Assembly (NCBI RefSeq): GCF_000380065.1
Contig: NZ_KB904370.1
Coordinates: forward strand, 1 to 36,922
DNA length: 36,922 bases
Reading direction: 5' to 3'
Source: Streptococcus massiliensis DSM 18628
Lineage (GTDB): Bacteria > Bacillota > Bacilli > Lactobacillales > Streptococcaceae
A program made the position numbers and the translations under genes. The notes under the pieces were generated by a model. That model did not search any database and was not told where the DNA came from. It saw only the letters and a program-made list of their open reading frames with translations. Positions 10,287-20,508 of this stretch are shown in pieces; within the stretch, counting starts at the first letter, position 1; every line of letters starts with the position of its first letter.

Positions 10287-10601
10287 ATGATGTTAAAACC
10301 GTCTATCGACACCTTACTAGATAAGGTGCCGTCAAAGTATTCACTGGTTATTCTGGAAGCCAAGCGCGCCCATGAGTTGGAGTCAGGTGCAAAACCAACG
10401 CAAGAATTCAAATCTGTAAAATCAACTCTCCGTGCCTTGGAAGAAATTGAGACCGGCAATGTTGTGATTCACCCAGACCCAGAAGGAAAACGCGAAGCAA
10501 TTCGCAGACGAGCCGAGGAAGAGCGCCTTCGTAAGGAAGAAGAAGAGCGTAAGATTAAAGAGCAAATTGCTAAAGAAAACGAAGAAGGTGAGAAAATTTA
10601 A
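10287..10601 (+). CDS. rpoZ: RNA polymerase omega subunit
   Basis: This small RNA polymerase subunit helps assemble and stabilise beta'. It has 104 residues. The conserved core [20 protein letters not shown] and AKRAHEL is present, followed by a long charged helical tail rich in Glu/Lys/Arg, typical of streptococcal omega. It starts 26 bases after gmk. The second Met (10290) could equally be the start. Confidence 0.96.
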   Translation: MMLKPSIDTLLDKVPSKYSLVILEAKRAHELESGAKPTQEFKSVKSTLRALEEIETGNVVIHPDPEGKREAIRRRAEEERLRKEEEERKIKEQIAKENEEGEKI

Positions 10602-10666
10602 GGTTGGGGTGACTCAATCTTATTTTTTCTCTTGTATGGAAAACTAGAAAAAGAGGGGGGGAACAG

Positions 10667-13051
10667 ATGCAAGTTGCAAAAGTGATTGTTGACCTGCCTT
10701 TGATGCAAACAGATAAGCCTTACAGCTACGCTATTCCAACGGAATTTTCGGATTTGCTGCAAGTAGGCATGCGGGTGCATGTGCCTTTTGGCAAGGGCAA
10801 TCGTCTTATTCAGGGCTTAGTCTTGGACATTCTGGAGGAAGAAGCGTCTGATCTGAAGGAAATTGTTGAGGTTTTGGACTTCAGCCCGGTGCTAAATACC
10901 GAGCAACTGTGGCTGGCAAATGAGCTGCGTAGGAGTGTTTTTTCTTACAAAATTACTCTCTTGAAAGCCATGTTGCCTTCTTTTCTTAACTCTAGCTACG
11001 ACAAAATTCTTTATCCGACCGAGCAACTTTCTGAGAAAGAGCGCGAGCAGATTTTTGCTGGACAAGATGCTGTGCATTTTTCTAGTCTGGACAAGGACAG
11101 CCAAGCGCGGGTCATGCGTTTGAGTCAAAAGGGAAAAATTCGGCTGGAGTATCAGGCAACCGACCAGAAGCACATCAAGACGGAGAAATGGTATAAAGTC
11201 AATCTAGACCGATTGCAAGCACTGGACATTCCCAAGCGGGCTAAGAGAAAGCAGGCTTTGCAAGACTATCTGCTGGAAAACTCGCAGGCTCAGCCTTTGG
11301 CGGCTTTGCGGCAAGAATTTTCGAGAGAAGTGATTGCCTATTTTATTGAGCACGAGGCGGTGTCGCTTTTTGAGCAGGAGGTTAATCGAGCGGCGGCTTA
11401 TTTTGAAAAAGCTCGTTCTCAGCAGGGCCTGGTCTTAAATGCCGAACAGGAAGCGGCAGTGGCTGCTATCACGGCAAAAATCGGACAGGCTGATGCGAGT
11501 CCTGTCTTGCTGGAAGGCGTGACAGGGAGCGGCAAGACTGAAGTCTATCTGCAAGTGATTGAGCAGGTTTTGCAGCAGGGGAAAACAGCGATTATGCTGG
11601 TGCCAGAGATTTCTTTGACGCCGCAAGTGACGGAGCGTTTTATCGGGCGTTTCGGTGAGCAGGTCGCCATTCTTCATTCAGGCTTGTCACATGGTGAAAA
11701 GTACGACGAGTGGCGAAAAGTCGAACGCGGTCAAGCCCAAGTTGTGGTGGGGGCGCGGTCAGCTATTTTTGCTCCGCTCAAAAATATCGGAGCTATTATC
11801 ATTGATGAAGAGCACGAGGCTTCCTATAAGCAGGATTCCAATCCGCGTTATCATGCGCGTGAGGTGGCGCTGCTGCGTGCTCGCTATAATCAGGCCGTTT
11901 TGGTTTTGGGCTCTGCAACGCCGAGCTTGGAAAGTCGTGCGCGTGCCAGCAAAGGCCTTTATCAGTTCTTGCAGTTGACCAAACGTGCCAATCCTTTGGC
12001 GCAAATTCCGCAGGTGGAAGTGATTGATTTTCGGGATTATATCGGTCAAAATGAAGCGTCTAACTACACGCCTGTTCTTCTTGAAGCCATTCAGGAGCGC
12101 TTGGATAGAAAAGAGCAGATTGTTCTCATGCTCAATCGGCGCGGTTATTCGAGCTTTGTCATGTGCCGTGAGTGCGGAACAGTGGACACCTGTCCAAATT
12201 GTGATATTTCGCTCACTCTTCATATGGATACCAAGTCGATGAATTGTCATTATTGCGGTTTCAGCAAGGCCATTCCGAGGGTTTGTCCTAATTGCTCCAG
12301 TCCCAGCATGCGCTACTACGGGACGGGAACGCAAAAGGCTTACGACGAGCTAGCCGAGCTCTTTCCCCAGGCGCGGATTTTGCGAATGGATGTGGATACG
12401 ACCCGTAAAAAAGGCAGCCATGAAACAATTTTAGAGGCTTTCGGTCGTGGAGAAGCCGATATTCTCTTGGGAACGCAGATGATTGCCAAGGGCTTGGACT
12501 TTCCAAATGTCACCTTAGTCGGGGTTTTAAATGCCGATACGGCGCTCAATCTGCCTGATTTTCGTTCGTCTGAGCGGACTTTTCAGCTCTTGACCCAGGT
12601 GGCAGGTCGAGCAGGTCGAGCAGAAAAAGCAGGGCGGGTTTTGATACAGTCCTACAATCCGCACCATTATGCGATTGATTTTGCGCGCCAGCAGAACTAT
12701 GAGGGTTTCTATGCTTATGAAATGGGCATTAGACGCATGTGGGGCTATCCACCTTATTACTTTACAGTAGGACTGACTCTTTCACATATGAGTGAAGAGC
12801 AGGTAGTGAGAAAAACCTATGAAGTGATGGAAATTCTGCGAAAAAATCTTAGTCAGCAGGTGCAGATCTTAGGCCCTACACCTAAAACAATCGCCCGAAC
12901 TCACAATCTTTACCATTATCAGATCTTGCTTAAGTACAAGAAAGAGGCGGGGCTTGAAAAAGCGCTCAATCAAATTTTAGAATGGACGCAAGAAAGAGAA
13001 AACAAGGATTTGCGAGTGATTATTGATAACGAACCACAAAATGTGATGTAG
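10667..13051 (+). CDS. priA: Primosomal helicase PriA
   Basis: This superfamily 2 DNA helicase reloads the replisome at stalled forks. It has 794 residues. The 3'-end binding domain is N-terminal (about 1-100). Walker [10 protein letters not shown] is near residue 281 and Walker B DEEH near 378. The insertion with eight zinc-binding Cys has the pattern CRECG, CPNC, CHYCG and CPNC, around residues 501-545. Late motifs include [14 protein letters not shown] and [10 protein letters not shown] very strong AGAGGGGGGG ribosome binding site precedes the ATG. The 65-base gap after rpoZ holds no clear promoter, so cotranscription with gmk-rpoZ is likely. Confidence 0.97.
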   Translation: MQVAKVIVDLPLMQTDKPYSYAIPTEFSDLLQVGMRVHVPFGKGNRLIQGLVLDILEEEASDLKEIVEVLDFSPVLNTEQLWLANELRRSVFSYKITLLKAMLPSFLNSSYDKILYPTEQLSEKEREQIFAGQDAVHFSSLDKDSQARVMRLSQKGKIRLEYQATDQKHIKTEKWYKVNLDRLQALDIPKRAKRKQALQDYLLENSQAQPLAALRQEFSREVIAYFIEHEAVSLFEQEVNRAAAYFEKARSQQGLVLNAEQEAAVAAITAKIGQADASPVLLEGVTGSGKTEVYLQVIEQVLQQGKTAIMLVPEISLTPQVTERFIGRFGEQVAILHSGLSHGEKYDEWRKVERGQAQVVVGARSAIFAPLKNIGAIIIDEEHEASYKQDSNPRYHAREVALLRARYNQAVLVLGSATPSLESRARASKGLYQFLQLTKRANPLAQIPQVEVIDFRDYIGQNEASNYTPVLLEAIQERLDRKEQIVLMLNRRGYSSFVMCRECGTVDTCPNCDISLTLHMDTKSMNCHYCGFSKAIPRVCPNCSSPSMRYYGTGTQKAYDELAELFPQARILRMDVDTTRKKGSHETILEAFGRGEADILLGTQMIAKGLDFPNVTLVGVLNADTALNLPDFRSSERTFQLLTQVAGRAGRAEKAGRVLIQSYNPHHYAIDFARQQNYEGFYAYEMGIRRMWGYPPYYFTVGLTLSHMSEEQVVRKTYEVMEILRKNLSQQVQILGPTPKTIARTHNLYHYQILLKYKKEAGLEKALNQILEWTQERENKDLRVIIDNEPQNVM

Positions 13052-13064
13052 AAAGAACAGTAAA

Positions 13065-14000
13065 ATGATAAAACTAATTTTTATGGGGACGCCAGATTTT
13101 TCAGCTACGGTTTTAAAAGGACTGCTGGAAAGCAAGGATTATCAAATCCTAGCCGTTGTCACCCAGCCAGACCGAGCGGTCGGGCGCAAGAAAGAAATCA
13201 AAATGACGCCTGTCAAGGAAGTTGCTTTAGCACATAACTTGCCAGTCTACCAGCCAGAAAAATTGTCTCAAAGCCCAGAATTGCAAGAGTTGATGCAGTT
13301 GGGAGCAGACGGCATTGTGACCGCTGCTTTTGGACAATTTCTGCCGAGCAAGTTGCTGGATAGTATGGATTTTGCGATCAATGTGCATGCTTCGCTCCTG
13401 CCCAAGTATCGTGGCGGTGCGCCCATTCATTACGCTCTCATCAATGGCGACAAAGAAGCGGGCGTGACCATTATGGAAATGGTCAAGGAAATGGATGCGG
13501 GCGACATGATTGCTAGCCGGGCGCTTGCTATCACAGATGAGGATAATGTCGGCACTCTTTTTGAAAAATTAGCGGTGCTGGGTCGCGATTTGTTGCTGGA
13601 AAGTTTGCCAGCCTATCTGGCAGGAGAAATCAAGCCCGAGCCGCAAGACCCTAGTCAAGTCAGCTTTTCGCCTAACATTTCACCAGAGCAAGAAAAGATT
13701 GATTGGTCTAAAAGTGCACGCCAGATTTTCAACCAAATCCGTGGCATGTATCCGTGGCCGGTAGCGCATACCTACTTAAATGGGCAACGTTTCAAAATCT
13801 ATGAGGCGACCTTAGCTCAAGGGCAGGGACAGCCCGGGCAAATCATTGCTCTAGGAAAGAAAGAGTTGTTGGTGGCAACAGGGCAGGGAGCCTTATCACT
13901 CAAGACGGTGCAGGCAGCCGGCAAGCCCAAAATGGCTATCGCTGATTTTCTCAACGGCTCAGGACGAACTTTGTCAGTAGGTGATTTCTTTGAAAGTTAA
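13065..14000 (+). CDS. fmt: Methionyl-tRNA formyltransferase
   Basis: This enzyme formylates initiator Met-tRNA using 10-formyl-THF. It has 311 residues. The N-terminal formyltransferase domain has the start [16 protein letters not shown], the active-site stretch [20 protein letters not shown] near 105-124, and MDAGDM near 143-148. The C-terminal tRNA-binding domain contains [12 protein letters not shown]. It starts 13 bases after priA and overlaps the next gene. Confidence 0.97.
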   Translation: MIKLIFMGTPDFSATVLKGLLESKDYQILAVVTQPDRAVGRKKEIKMTPVKEVALAHNLPVYQPEKLSQSPELQELMQLGADGIVTAAFGQFLPSKLLDSMDFAINVHASLLPKYRGGAPIHYALINGDKEAGVTIMEMVKEMDAGDMIASRALAITDEDNVGTLFEKLAVLGRDLLLESLPAYLAGEIKPEPQDPSQVSFSPNISPEQEKIDWSKSARQIFNQIRGMYPWPVAHTYLNGQRFKIYEATLAQGQGQPGQIIALGKKELLVATGQGALSLKTVQAAGKPKMAIADFLNGSGRTLSVGDFFES

Positions 14001-15303
14001 AACATCAACAGCCCGCAGCTTGGCTTTGGCAACGCTGCTTGAGGTATTTCAGGAGGGGGCTTACTCCAATCTCGCTTTGAATAAGCAGTTGGCTGCTTCT
14101 TCTTTAAGTCCAGCCGATAAACATTTGGCGACCGAGCTGGTCTACGGCACAGTCGCTCGGAAAATCACACTAGAGTGGCAGTTGGCACATTTTATTGAGG
14201 ATCGTGAAAAAATGGATTCTTGGGTGTATGTCTTGCTGTTGCTTAGTCTCTATCAGTTGCTCTATTTGGATAAAATCCCAGATCATGCTGTGGTCAATGA
14301 AGCCGTTGACATCGCTAAGAAACGGTCTCAAACGGGAGCAGATCGTCTTGTAAATGCTGTTTTACGCCAGATTTTAAGAAATGGTTTAGTAAATTTTGAT
14401 AGTATCAAGCGAAAGAATAAGCGATATTCGATCCAGTATTCTCTACCTGTTTGGCTAGTGAAGAAGATGATAGACGAGTTTGGCGAGGAGCGAGCAGTGG
14501 CTATTTTTGAGAGCTTATTTGTCCGCAACAAAGCCAGTCTTCGGGTGACGGATTTGAGCCGCAAGGAAGAAATCAAAAAAGAGCTGAAGGCAGAAAATTC
14601 GCTACTAGCACCATCAGCCTTGGTCAAGTCGGCTGGACATTTTGCTGGAACGAAACTTTTTGAGACTGGTGCCATCACAATCCAAGACGAGTCCAGCCAG
14701 TTAGTGGCACCAACCTTGAAGATTGAAGGGCAAGAACGAATTTTAGATGCTTGTGCGGCACCGGGCGGAAAAACTACTCATATCGCTAGTTATTTGACGA
14801 CAGGCAAGGTCACAGCCCTTGATTTGTACGACCATAAGCTAGATTTGATTCGTAGCAATGCGGAACGTCTTCATGTGGCAGACAAGATAGAAACGAAAAA
14901 AATGGATGCGACGCAAGTTCACAAACATTTCCCAGCTAGTAGTTTTGATAAGATTTTAGTGGACGCGCCGTGCTCCGGTATCGGCCTGATTCGTCGGAAA
15001 CCAGATATAAAATACAATAAAGAAAATGCAGATTTTGCATCTTTGCAGACAATTCAGCTAAAAATACTAGATAGCGTTTGTCAAACTCTTACTAAAGGTG
15101 GTATAATAACCTATAGCACTTGTACAATTTTCTCTGAAGAAAATTTTCAAGTAGTTGATAAATTTTTGGAAAGCCATCCAGATTTTGAGCAGGTATCGCT
15201 TATACACGAGAAAACAGAGATTATGAAAGAGGGCTGCTTACTAATCACACCAGAACAGTTTGGAACGGATGGCTTTTTCATCAGTCAATTTCGGAAAAAA
15301 TAA
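13981..15303 (+). CDS. rsmB: 16S rRNA (cytosine-967-C5) methyltransferase RsmB (Sun)
   Basis: This SAM-dependent enzyme makes m5C967 in 16S rRNA. It has up to 440 residues. The N-terminal NusB-like domain covers about 1-140. The methyltransferase domain has [14 protein letters not shown] near 255, the motif IV Cys in DAPCSGIG near 330, and the motif VI catalytic Cys in YSTCT near 380. The start is uncertain. GTG at 13981 overlaps fmt by 20 bases and TTG at 13990 by 11; both lie inside the fmt end, so coupling to fmt is expected either way. The order fmt-rsmB-phosphatase-kinase is conserved in Firmicutes. Confidence 0.95.
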   Translation: MISLKVKTSTARSLALATLLEVFQEGAYSNLALNKQLAASSLSPADKHLATELVYGTVARKITLEWQLAHFIEDREKMDSWVYVLLLLSLYQLLYLDKIPDHAVVNEAVDIAKKRSQTGADRLVNAVLRQILRNGLVNFDSIKRKNKRYSIQYSLPVWLVKKMIDEFGEERAVAIFESLFVRNKASLRVTDLSRKEEIKKELKAENSLLAPSALVKSAGHFAGTKLFETGAITIQDESSQLVAPTLKIEGQERILDACAAPGGKTTHIASYLTTGKVTALDLYDHKLDLIRSNAERLHVADKIETKKMDATQVHKHFPASSFDKILVDAPCSGIGLIRRKPDIKYNKENADFASLQTIQLKILDSVCQTLTKGGIITYSTCTIFSEENFQVVDKFLESHPDFEQVSLIHEKTEIMKEGCLLITPEQFGTDGFFISQFRKK

Positions 15304-15315
15304 TCAAGAAATGTT

Positions 15316-15373
15316 AAGATAAGTACACTGAGAAAAGGAATGACTAAGCTCATAAAAGGACTTGACTTATCTT
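15316..15373 (+). promoter_or_regulatory. Inverted repeat in the leader of the phosphatase-kinase genes
   Basis: AAGATAAGT (15316-15324) is repeated exactly in inverse as ACTTATCTT (15365-15373), ending 5 bases before the AGGAGG ribosome binding site. An inner TGAG/CTCA pair could extend the fold. It may be a leader hairpin that modulates translation, or chance. Confidence 0.35.
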
Positions 15374-15398
15374 GCTACAGGAGGCAACTGAAACCTAT

Positions 15399-16139
15399 AT
15401 GAAGATTTCACTATTAACAGATGTTGGTCAAAAACGAACAAATAATCAAGATTATGCAAATTATTTCAAAAACCGCGCTGGTATGACAATGGTTCTTTTA
15501 GCAGACGGAATGGGTGGTCACCGAGCGGGAAATATTGCCAGCGAAATGGCAGTGACAGATCTTGGAGCTGCTTGGGTCAATACGGAGATTGACAGCATTA
15601 ACGGTGTTCGTGAATGGTTTGCTGAATATTTGGAAGAGGAAAACCAAAAAATCCACGCCCAAGGACAGGGTGATGATTTTAAAGGTATGGGAACAACCCT
15701 CGAGGCTGTAGCCGTTGTCGGTAATCAAGCACTCTATGCCCATGTGGGTGATTCACGCATTGGTCTAGTAAGAGGAGATTGCTATACTCAATTAACGAGT
15801 GATCATTCGTTAGTTAATGCGCTTCTAAAAGCGGGACAAATCACGCCAGAGGAAGCTGCACGTCATCCTCAGCGCAATATTATTACCCAATCTATTGGAC
15901 AAAAAGATGAGATTGAACCAGATTTTGGTCTGCTCAACTTAGAAGCTGGAGACTATTTAGTTATTAACAGTGACGGCCTGTCCAATATGGTTGCGCCAAG
16001 TGAAATTTATGACATTGTAACAAGTGATATTGAGTTAGCCGAAAAAGCGGCAACTTTGGTTCGTTTTGCCAACAATGCAGGTGGTTTAGATAATATCACA
16101 GTTGCTTTGTTGCAGATTGACGAGGAGGATCTAGCATGA
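15399..16139 (+). CDS. pppL: PP2C-type Ser/Thr protein phosphatase (PhpP/PppL)
   Basis: This metal-dependent phosphatase reverses phosphorylation by the partner kinase. It has 246 residues from the ATG at 15399, matching the length I recall for pneumococcal PhpP. PP2C motifs are [11 protein letters not shown] near 7-17, [15 protein letters not shown] near 36-50, [10 protein letters not shown] near 117-126 and DNITVAL near the C-terminus. The frame is open from a TTG at 15372, but [11 protein letters not shown] is the conserved start. The AGGAGG at 15379-15384 is 14 bases away, rather far. The gene ends in an ATGA overlap with the kinase, so the two are translationally coupled. Confidence 0.96.
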   Translation: MKISLLTDVGQKRTNNQDYANYFKNRAGMTMVLLADGMGGHRAGNIASEMAVTDLGAAWVNTEIDSINGVREWFAEYLEEENQKIHAQGQGDDFKGMGTTLEAVAVVGNQALYAHVGDSRIGLVRGDCYTQLTSDHSLVNALLKAGQITPEEAARHPQRNIITQSIGQKDEIEPDFGLLNLEAGDYLVINSDGLSNMVAPSEIYDIVTSDIELAEKAATLVRFANNAGGLDNITVALLQIDEEDLA

Positions 16140-18010
16140 TTCAAGTCGGCAAAATTTTTGCCGGACGCTATAAGATTATTCAGCAAATTGGCCGTGGAGG
16201 AATGGCAGATGTCTACTTGGCCAAGGATCTGATTCTTGACAGCGAGGAAGTTGCGGTCAAGGTTCTGCGAACCAATTATCAGACAGATCCAATTGCGGTA
16301 GCTCGTTTTCAAAGAGAAGCGCGGGCTATGTCGGAGCTGAATCATCCACATATTGTTCGGATTACAGATATGGGAGAGGAAGACGGCCAGCAATATCTGG
16401 CTATGGAGTACGTATCAGGGCTTGACCTGAAACGCTACATCAAAGAAAATGCTCCTCTTTCTAATGAAGAAGCCGTTCGTTTGATGGGACAAATTCTTCT
16501 GGCTATGCGTTTAGCTCATATGCGCGGGATTGTCCATCGAGATTTAAAACCACAAAATGTCCTCTTGACAGCAGATGGTCAGGTAAAGGTGACGGATTTT
16601 GGGATTGCAGTGGCTTTTGCTGAGACTAGCTTGACCCAGACTAATTCAATGCTGGGAAGCGTTCACTATCTCTCACCAGAACAAGCTCGTGGTTCTAAGG
16701 CGACCGTGCAGAGTGATATCTATGCCATGGGGATTATCTTTTACGAAATGCTTACAGGACATATCCCTTACGATGGGGATAGCGCTGTAACGATTGCTCT
16801 TCAGCATTTCCAAAAGCCGCTACCATCAATTATTGCGGAGAATCCACAAGTACCACAAGCACTTGAAAATGTTGTCTTAAAAGCAACGGCAAAAAAACTA
16901 ACAGATCGTTATAAGAATGTTGCAGAAATGTACACGGATCTGTCTAGCTGTCTTTCTTATGAACGTCGTAATGAACCTAAGTTAGTTTTTGAAGACAATG
17001 TGGATACCAAGACCTTGCCTAAGGTGCCACTTGCCCCTGTGCAGGCAGTCAGTAAACCAGCCCCAGCAGTTCAGCAGCCTGAGTTGGCACGGCAAGAACC
17101 AGAACATCCACGTGATGATTCGCAACCTCAGCCTACTAGTAAGCCTAAAAAGCGTCGTCGCTTGCGCGCCCGGTACAAGGTGATGATAGGGGCAGTTGTA
17201 TTGGTGATTGCAGCCTTGGCAGCACTCTTTCTTACCAATCCTTCTAGTGCTACAGTACCAGATGTGGCAGGACAGACTTTAGCACAAGCACGTGAAACAA
17301 TTGAAAGTAAGAATTTAATTGTGGGCGAAGTTGTTGAGGAAAATAGCGATTCAGTCGAATCAGGTAAGGTCATTCAGACGGATCCTAAAGCAGGTAGCCA
17401 GCGCAAAGAAGGAAGTAAGATTAATATTATCGTATCTAAAGGTCCTAAAACCTTTATCATTGATGACTATGTTGGGCAAAAATATACAAAAGCAGTAGAC
17501 GACTTGAAACTCAATCATAAGGTATCTGAAAAATCGATTGTAATTGAAGAAGTTGAAACCTTTGAATATGATGAGGGAACGGTTATTACTCAGACACCGG
17601 CGGCAGGTTCAACCTACGATTTATCATCTGGTGATAAAATTACCTTTAAAGTAGCTAAACCGGCAGCTAATATCACGATGCCAGATTTTGGAAGTCTTCA
17701 ATATACTTATGCAAATGCACGAAATATGTTGCTTGAAATGGGGGTCTCTGCTAGCAATATTGAACGTGTCGTTGACCGTTCGGTGACAGCTAGCCAGTCT
17801 GATTTGGTAACGTCACAGTCTCCGGCAGCAGGTCAATCCGTCAACTTGAAGAATGGGAAAATTACCCTTTATGTATCTGAAGCAAGCAAGACTTCCTCAA
17901 GCAGCTCCTCAAGTTCTTCCGGTTCACGGAGCAGCCGCAATTCTTCAGACGAAGAAACAAGTTCTTCAAGCAGTGACAGTACAAGCTCTTCGTCTCGTGC
18001 AGAAAATTAG
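16136..18010 (+). CDS. stkP: PASTA-domain Ser/Thr protein kinase StkP/PknB
   Basis: This membrane kinase senses muropeptides or the wall and phosphorylates division proteins such as MapZ, GpsB partners and DivIVA. It has 624 residues. The kinase domain (about 1-275) has the glycine loop GRGGMADVY, Lys42 in [14 protein letters not shown] with Asp136, and DFG with Asp154. A juxtamembrane Pro/Gln-rich linker is followed by a basic stretch [13 protein letters not shown] and one membrane segment at about 347-367. I count three extracellular PASTA repeats (about 370-440, 441-512, 513-583). A Ser-rich tail of about 40 residues follows. Pneumococcal StkP, as I recall it, has four PASTA repeats and 659 residues. 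Confidence 0.97.
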   Translation: MIQVGKIFAGRYKIIQQIGRGGMADVYLAKDLILDSEEVAVKVLRTNYQTDPIAVARFQREARAMSELNHPHIVRITDMGEEDGQQYLAMEYVSGLDLKRYIKENAPLSNEEAVRLMGQILLAMRLAHMRGIVHRDLKPQNVLLTADGQVKVTDFGIAVAFAETSLTQTNSMLGSVHYLSPEQARGSKATVQSDIYAMGIIFYEMLTGHIPYDGDSAVTIALQHFQKPLPSIIAENPQVPQALENVVLKATAKKLTDRYKNVAEMYTDLSSCLSYERRNEPKLVFEDNVDTKTLPKVPLAPVQAVSKPAPAVQQPELARQEPEHPRDDSQPQPTSKPKKRRRLRARYKVMIGAVVLVIAALAALFLTNPSSATVPDVAGQTLAQARETIESKNLIVGEVVEENSDSVESGKVIQTDPKAGSQRKEGSKINIIVSKGPKTFIIDDYVGQKYTKAVDDLKLNHKVSEKSIVIEEVETFEYDEGTVITQTPAAGSTYDLSSGDKITFKVAKPAANITMPDFGSLQYTYANARNMLLEMGVSASNIERVVDRSVTASQSDLVTSQSPAAGQSVNLKNGKITLYVSEASKTSSSSSSSSSGSRSSRNSSDEETSSSSSDSTSSSSRAEN

Positions 18011-18016
18011 ATAACA

Positions 18017-18044
18017 GCCTGAATCTTTCTGATTCAGGTTTTTG
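18017..18044 (+). terminator. Terminator of the gmk-stkP operon
   Basis: The CCTGAATC/GATTCAGG stem (18018-18025 with 18031-18038) has a 5-base loop and is followed by TTTTTGC, directly after the stkP stop. Confidence 0.87.
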
Positions 18045-18080
18045 CTTTTTACTTTACAGATAAAGTCTTATCTCAAACCT

Positions 18081-18116
18081 TAGACTGAGGTCTTTTTCTT
18101 AAAAATTTGGTAGAAT
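18081..18116 (+). promoter_or_regulatory. liaFSR promoter with candidate LiaR box
   Basis: The interrupted palindrome AGAC-TGAG-GTCT (18082-18093) sits where the -35 hexamer should be. The -10 TAGAAT (18111-18116) follows 17 bases later, and the -35 itself is poor. This is the layout expected for a promoter that needs an activator, such as LiaR acting on its own operon. The box assignment is inferred, not shown. Confidence 0.5.
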
Positions 18117-18141
18117 AAAGATGAATATATTGGAGGACCCC

Positions 18142-18834
18142 ATGTGGAAAATCAAATTTTTTCTCCTCGTTGAGGCAATTTTAGGAGTGCTGGCTTTGGT
18201 CACGATGCTAGCAGATGATTTGTCGCGTGTCTTGATCTTGCTCATTCTTTTTTTGCTTTTACTTTATTATTACAGAGGAGAGCAACGAAATAATTTTCTC
18301 CTCGTTGCAGCCTTTGCTCTCTTCTTTTTTGTGACAATGTTTAATCCCTTTGTCATTGCAGGGATTGTTTTTGCTGTTGTTTATGGTTTTTTTCTCTTCT
18401 CTCCTTATTTACAGCGGGAACGAGAGGCAACTGTCTTGCATTTTAAAGAAATGGCTTCACCAGCTGAAAAAAATCGTTGGTGGGGAGACATTCACCATTT
18501 TAGCCAAGATCGTTGCCAGTTTGATGATATCAACCTAGTGCATCTTAGTGGACGAGATACGATTCATCTGGAGGAAGTTGTCTTAACAAATCATGACAAT
18601 GTTATTCTTTTGCGTAAACTTTTTGGAGATACAAAAATTATTGTGCCAGTTGATGTGGCGGTTAGTTTACAAGTTAATAGCCTCTACGGCCAAGTGAATT
18701 TCTTTGAAGAAGAATCGGTCTTTCTCCGTAATGAATATCTGACTAAAAAAAGTTGGGATTACGAGCGCGCAAATAAGAGCGTAAAAATCGTTGTTTCGGG
18801 TTTAATAGGCAACATTGAGGTGGTACGAGCATGA
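18142..18834 (+). CDS. liaF: Cell-envelope stress protein LiaF
   Basis: This membrane inhibitor or partner of the LiaS kinase has 230 residues. The N-terminal part has three to four hydrophobic segments within about 1-95. The C-terminal conserved DUF2154 region includes DRCQFDDINLVHLSGRDTI and the segment IVPVDVAVSLQVNSLYGQVN. The ATG at 18142 is chosen because GGAGG lies 6 bases before it and MWKIKFFLLVE resembles other LiaF starts; the upstream ATG at 18121 would lie at or before the predicted transcript start. The gene is coupled to liaS by an ATGA overlap. Confidence 0.93.
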   Translation: MWKIKFFLLVEAILGVLALVTMLADDLSRVLILLILFLLLLYYYRGEQRNNFLLVAAFALFFFVTMFNPFVIAGIVFAVVYGFFLFSPYLQREREATVLHFKEMASPAEKNRWWGDIHHFSQDRCQFDDINLVHLSGRDTIHLEEVVLTNHDNVILLRKLFGDTKIIVPVDVAVSLQVNSLYGQVNFFEEESVFLRNEYLTKKSWDYERANKSVKIVVSGLIGNIEVVRA

Positions 18835-19838
18835 AAAAGTGGTACTATCTAAGTTTTTTTCTCTATATCAGCCTTATCGTAGGTTTGGTCATTTACCATC
18901 TGCTTGGACTTTTTGACATCAGTTGGCAGAATCTTTGGTCAGATTGGGTTAAATTGGAGAAATTTCTCTTTTTCGTTTTCATTTTATCAATAGGTTTTAG
19001 TGCACTCCTGCTTTTTCTTTTGAGGATGTCGCAAGAGTTGCAAATGCGTCATTTTCAGAAAAGTATTCGTCGGCTTTTACAAGGAAAAACTTTAACCAAA
19101 ACAAATGAGAAAGAATTGGATCAGGATCTGGTTCGGCTTTCTGACAAGCTTCAACAGTTGACAGAGAGTGTTCAACAGTCGGAAAATCAAGCGTTTGCTG
19201 ATCGTGAGTTAACAGTCGAAAATGAACGTCGTCGGATTGCTCGTGACTTGCATGACACGGTTAGTCAGGAACTTTTTGCAGCGAGTATGATCTTATCAGG
19301 TTTGTCCGGTCAAGTTGAGAACTTAGATAAAAATCAACTCAAAACGCAGTTAACAGGAGTAGGTGATATTCTGGAAACAGCTCAAAAAGACTTGCGGATT
19401 TTGCTTTTGCACTTGCGCCCACAGGAGCTAGAAGGTCGAACCTTGGTTGAGGGTATGTCTGTTATTTTGGCGGAGGTCAGAGATAAGAGTGAAGTGAAAG
19501 TCTTCTTTGAACATCAAGTGGGACGACTTCCACAAATGATTGAAGAACATATTTTTCGGATTGCACAGGAAATCATCAGCAATACCCTTCGTCATGCGAA
19601 AGCACATCAGCTATCTGTTTATCTTTATCAAAATGAACATGAATTGCAGTTTAAAATGGTGGATGATGGTATTGGTTTTGAGCGAGATGAGGCAGATGAG
19701 CTTAGTTATGGATTGAAAAATATTCAGGAGCGGGTACAGGATATGGCAGGGACTATGAAGTTGTTGACAGCTCCTAAGCAGGGAGTGGCGATTGATATTC
19801 GGGTTCCTATTTTGGATAAAAGCGAGGACGATAGATGA
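18831..19838 (+). CDS. liaS: Sensor histidine kinase LiaS
   Basis: This NarL-family intramembrane-sensing kinase has 335 residues. Two membrane helices (about 5-27 and 43-65) are joined by a very short outside loop, as in LiaS and other kinases with no large sensor domain. The HisKA_3 dimerisation domain has RRRIARDLHDTVSQELFA with phospho-acceptor His141. The HATPase domain has NTLRHAKA (N-box), DDGIGF and YGLKNIQERV. It phosphorylates LiaR under lipid II cycle stress, by family knowledge. Start and stop overlap liaF and liaR by 4 bases each. Confidence 0.96.
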   Translation: MKKWYYLSFFLYISLIVGLVIYHLLGLFDISWQNLWSDWVKLEKFLFFVFILSIGFSALLLFLLRMSQELQMRHFQKSIRRLLQGKTLTKTNEKELDQDLVRLSDKLQQLTESVQQSENQAFADRELTVENERRRIARDLHDTVSQELFAASMILSGLSGQVENLDKNQLKTQLTGVGDILETAQKDLRILLLHLRPQELEGRTLVEGMSVILAEVRDKSEVKVFFEHQVGRLPQMIEEHIFRIAQEIISNTLRHAKAHQLSVYLYQNEHELQFKMVDDGIGFERDEADELSYGLKNIQERVQDMAGTMKLLTAPKQGVAIDIRVPILDKSEDDR

Positions 19839-20467
19839 AAATTTTACTAGTTGATGACCACGAAATGGTACGTTTAGGTCTGAAAAGTTACTTAAATTTG
19901 CAGCCAGATGTGGAAGTAATTGCTGAAGCAGCAGACGGTCGTGAGGGAGTTGAAAAAGCACTGGAATTGCGACCGGATGTTATTGTCATGGATATTGTTA
20001 TGCCGGAGATGTCAGGAATTGAGGCAACTCTTGCTATTCTTAAGGACTGGAAGGAGGCTAAAATTTTAATTTTGACTTCCTACCTAGATAACGAAAAAAT
20101 CGCCCCTGTTTTAGAGGCAGGAGCGCGTGGCTATATGCTAAAAACATCAGCGGCTGAAGAAATTTTACTGGCACTTGAAAAAGTCAATCGTGGTGAATTA
20201 GCGATTGAGACCGAAGTTAATCAAAAGTTTGAATATCACCGCAATCATGCAGAACTTCACGACGATTTGACGGCGCGTGAACGAGATATTTTGGGGCTTT
20301 TGGCTAAGGGTTATGAAAATCAGCGGATTGCAGACGAGCTCTTTATTTCCTTGAAAACGGTCAAGACGCACGTCTCAAATATTTTAGCAAAATTAGAAGT
20401 CAATGACCGCACGCAGGCAGTTGTTTATGCCTTTCAGCATCACTTGGTTCCACAAGAAGATGTGTAA
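19835..20467 (+). CDS. liaR: Response regulator LiaR
   Basis: This NarL/LuxR-type regulator has 210 residues. The receiver domain (about 1-118) carries acidic residues Asp7/Asp8, the phospho-acceptor Asp53 in VIVMDIVMPEMSG, Thr in ILTS and Lys in the YMLKT motif. The LuxR-type HTH (about 145-205) has LTARERDILGLLAKGYENQR and SLKTVKTHVSNIL. It is last in the liaFSR operon and overlaps liaS by 4 bases. No clear hairpin terminator follows; the next gene has its own extended -10. Confidence 0.96.
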   Translation: MKILLVDDHEMVRLGLKSYLNLQPDVEVIAEAADGREGVEKALELRPDVIVMDIVMPEMSGIEATLAILKDWKEAKILILTSYLDNEKIAPVLEAGARGYMLKTSAAEEILLALEKVNRGELAIETEVNQKFEYHRNHAELHDDLTARERDILGLLAKGYENQRIADELFISLKTVKTHVSNILAKLEVNDRTQAVVYAFQHHLVPQEDV

Positions 20468-20469
20468 TA

Positions 20470-20478
20470 TGGTATAAT
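20470..20478 (+). promoter_or_regulatory. Extended -10 promoter of the HAD/cyclophilin gene
   Basis: TGGTATAAT (TATAAT at 20473-20478) lies just after the liaR stop. There is no good -35 at the proper distance, which is tolerated with a TGn extension. Confidence 0.55.
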
Positions 20479-20508
20479 AGAAAAAGCTCAAAAAGAAAGA
20501 GGCCAACC

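Noticed and set aside
11759-12334. 191-codon open frame on the minus strand
   Set aside because: It is antisense to the priA helicase core; the composition is a mirror of priA codons.
18121-18141. Upstream ATG as the liaF start
   Set aside because: It lies at or before the predicted transcript start, and GGAGG serves the ATG at 18142.
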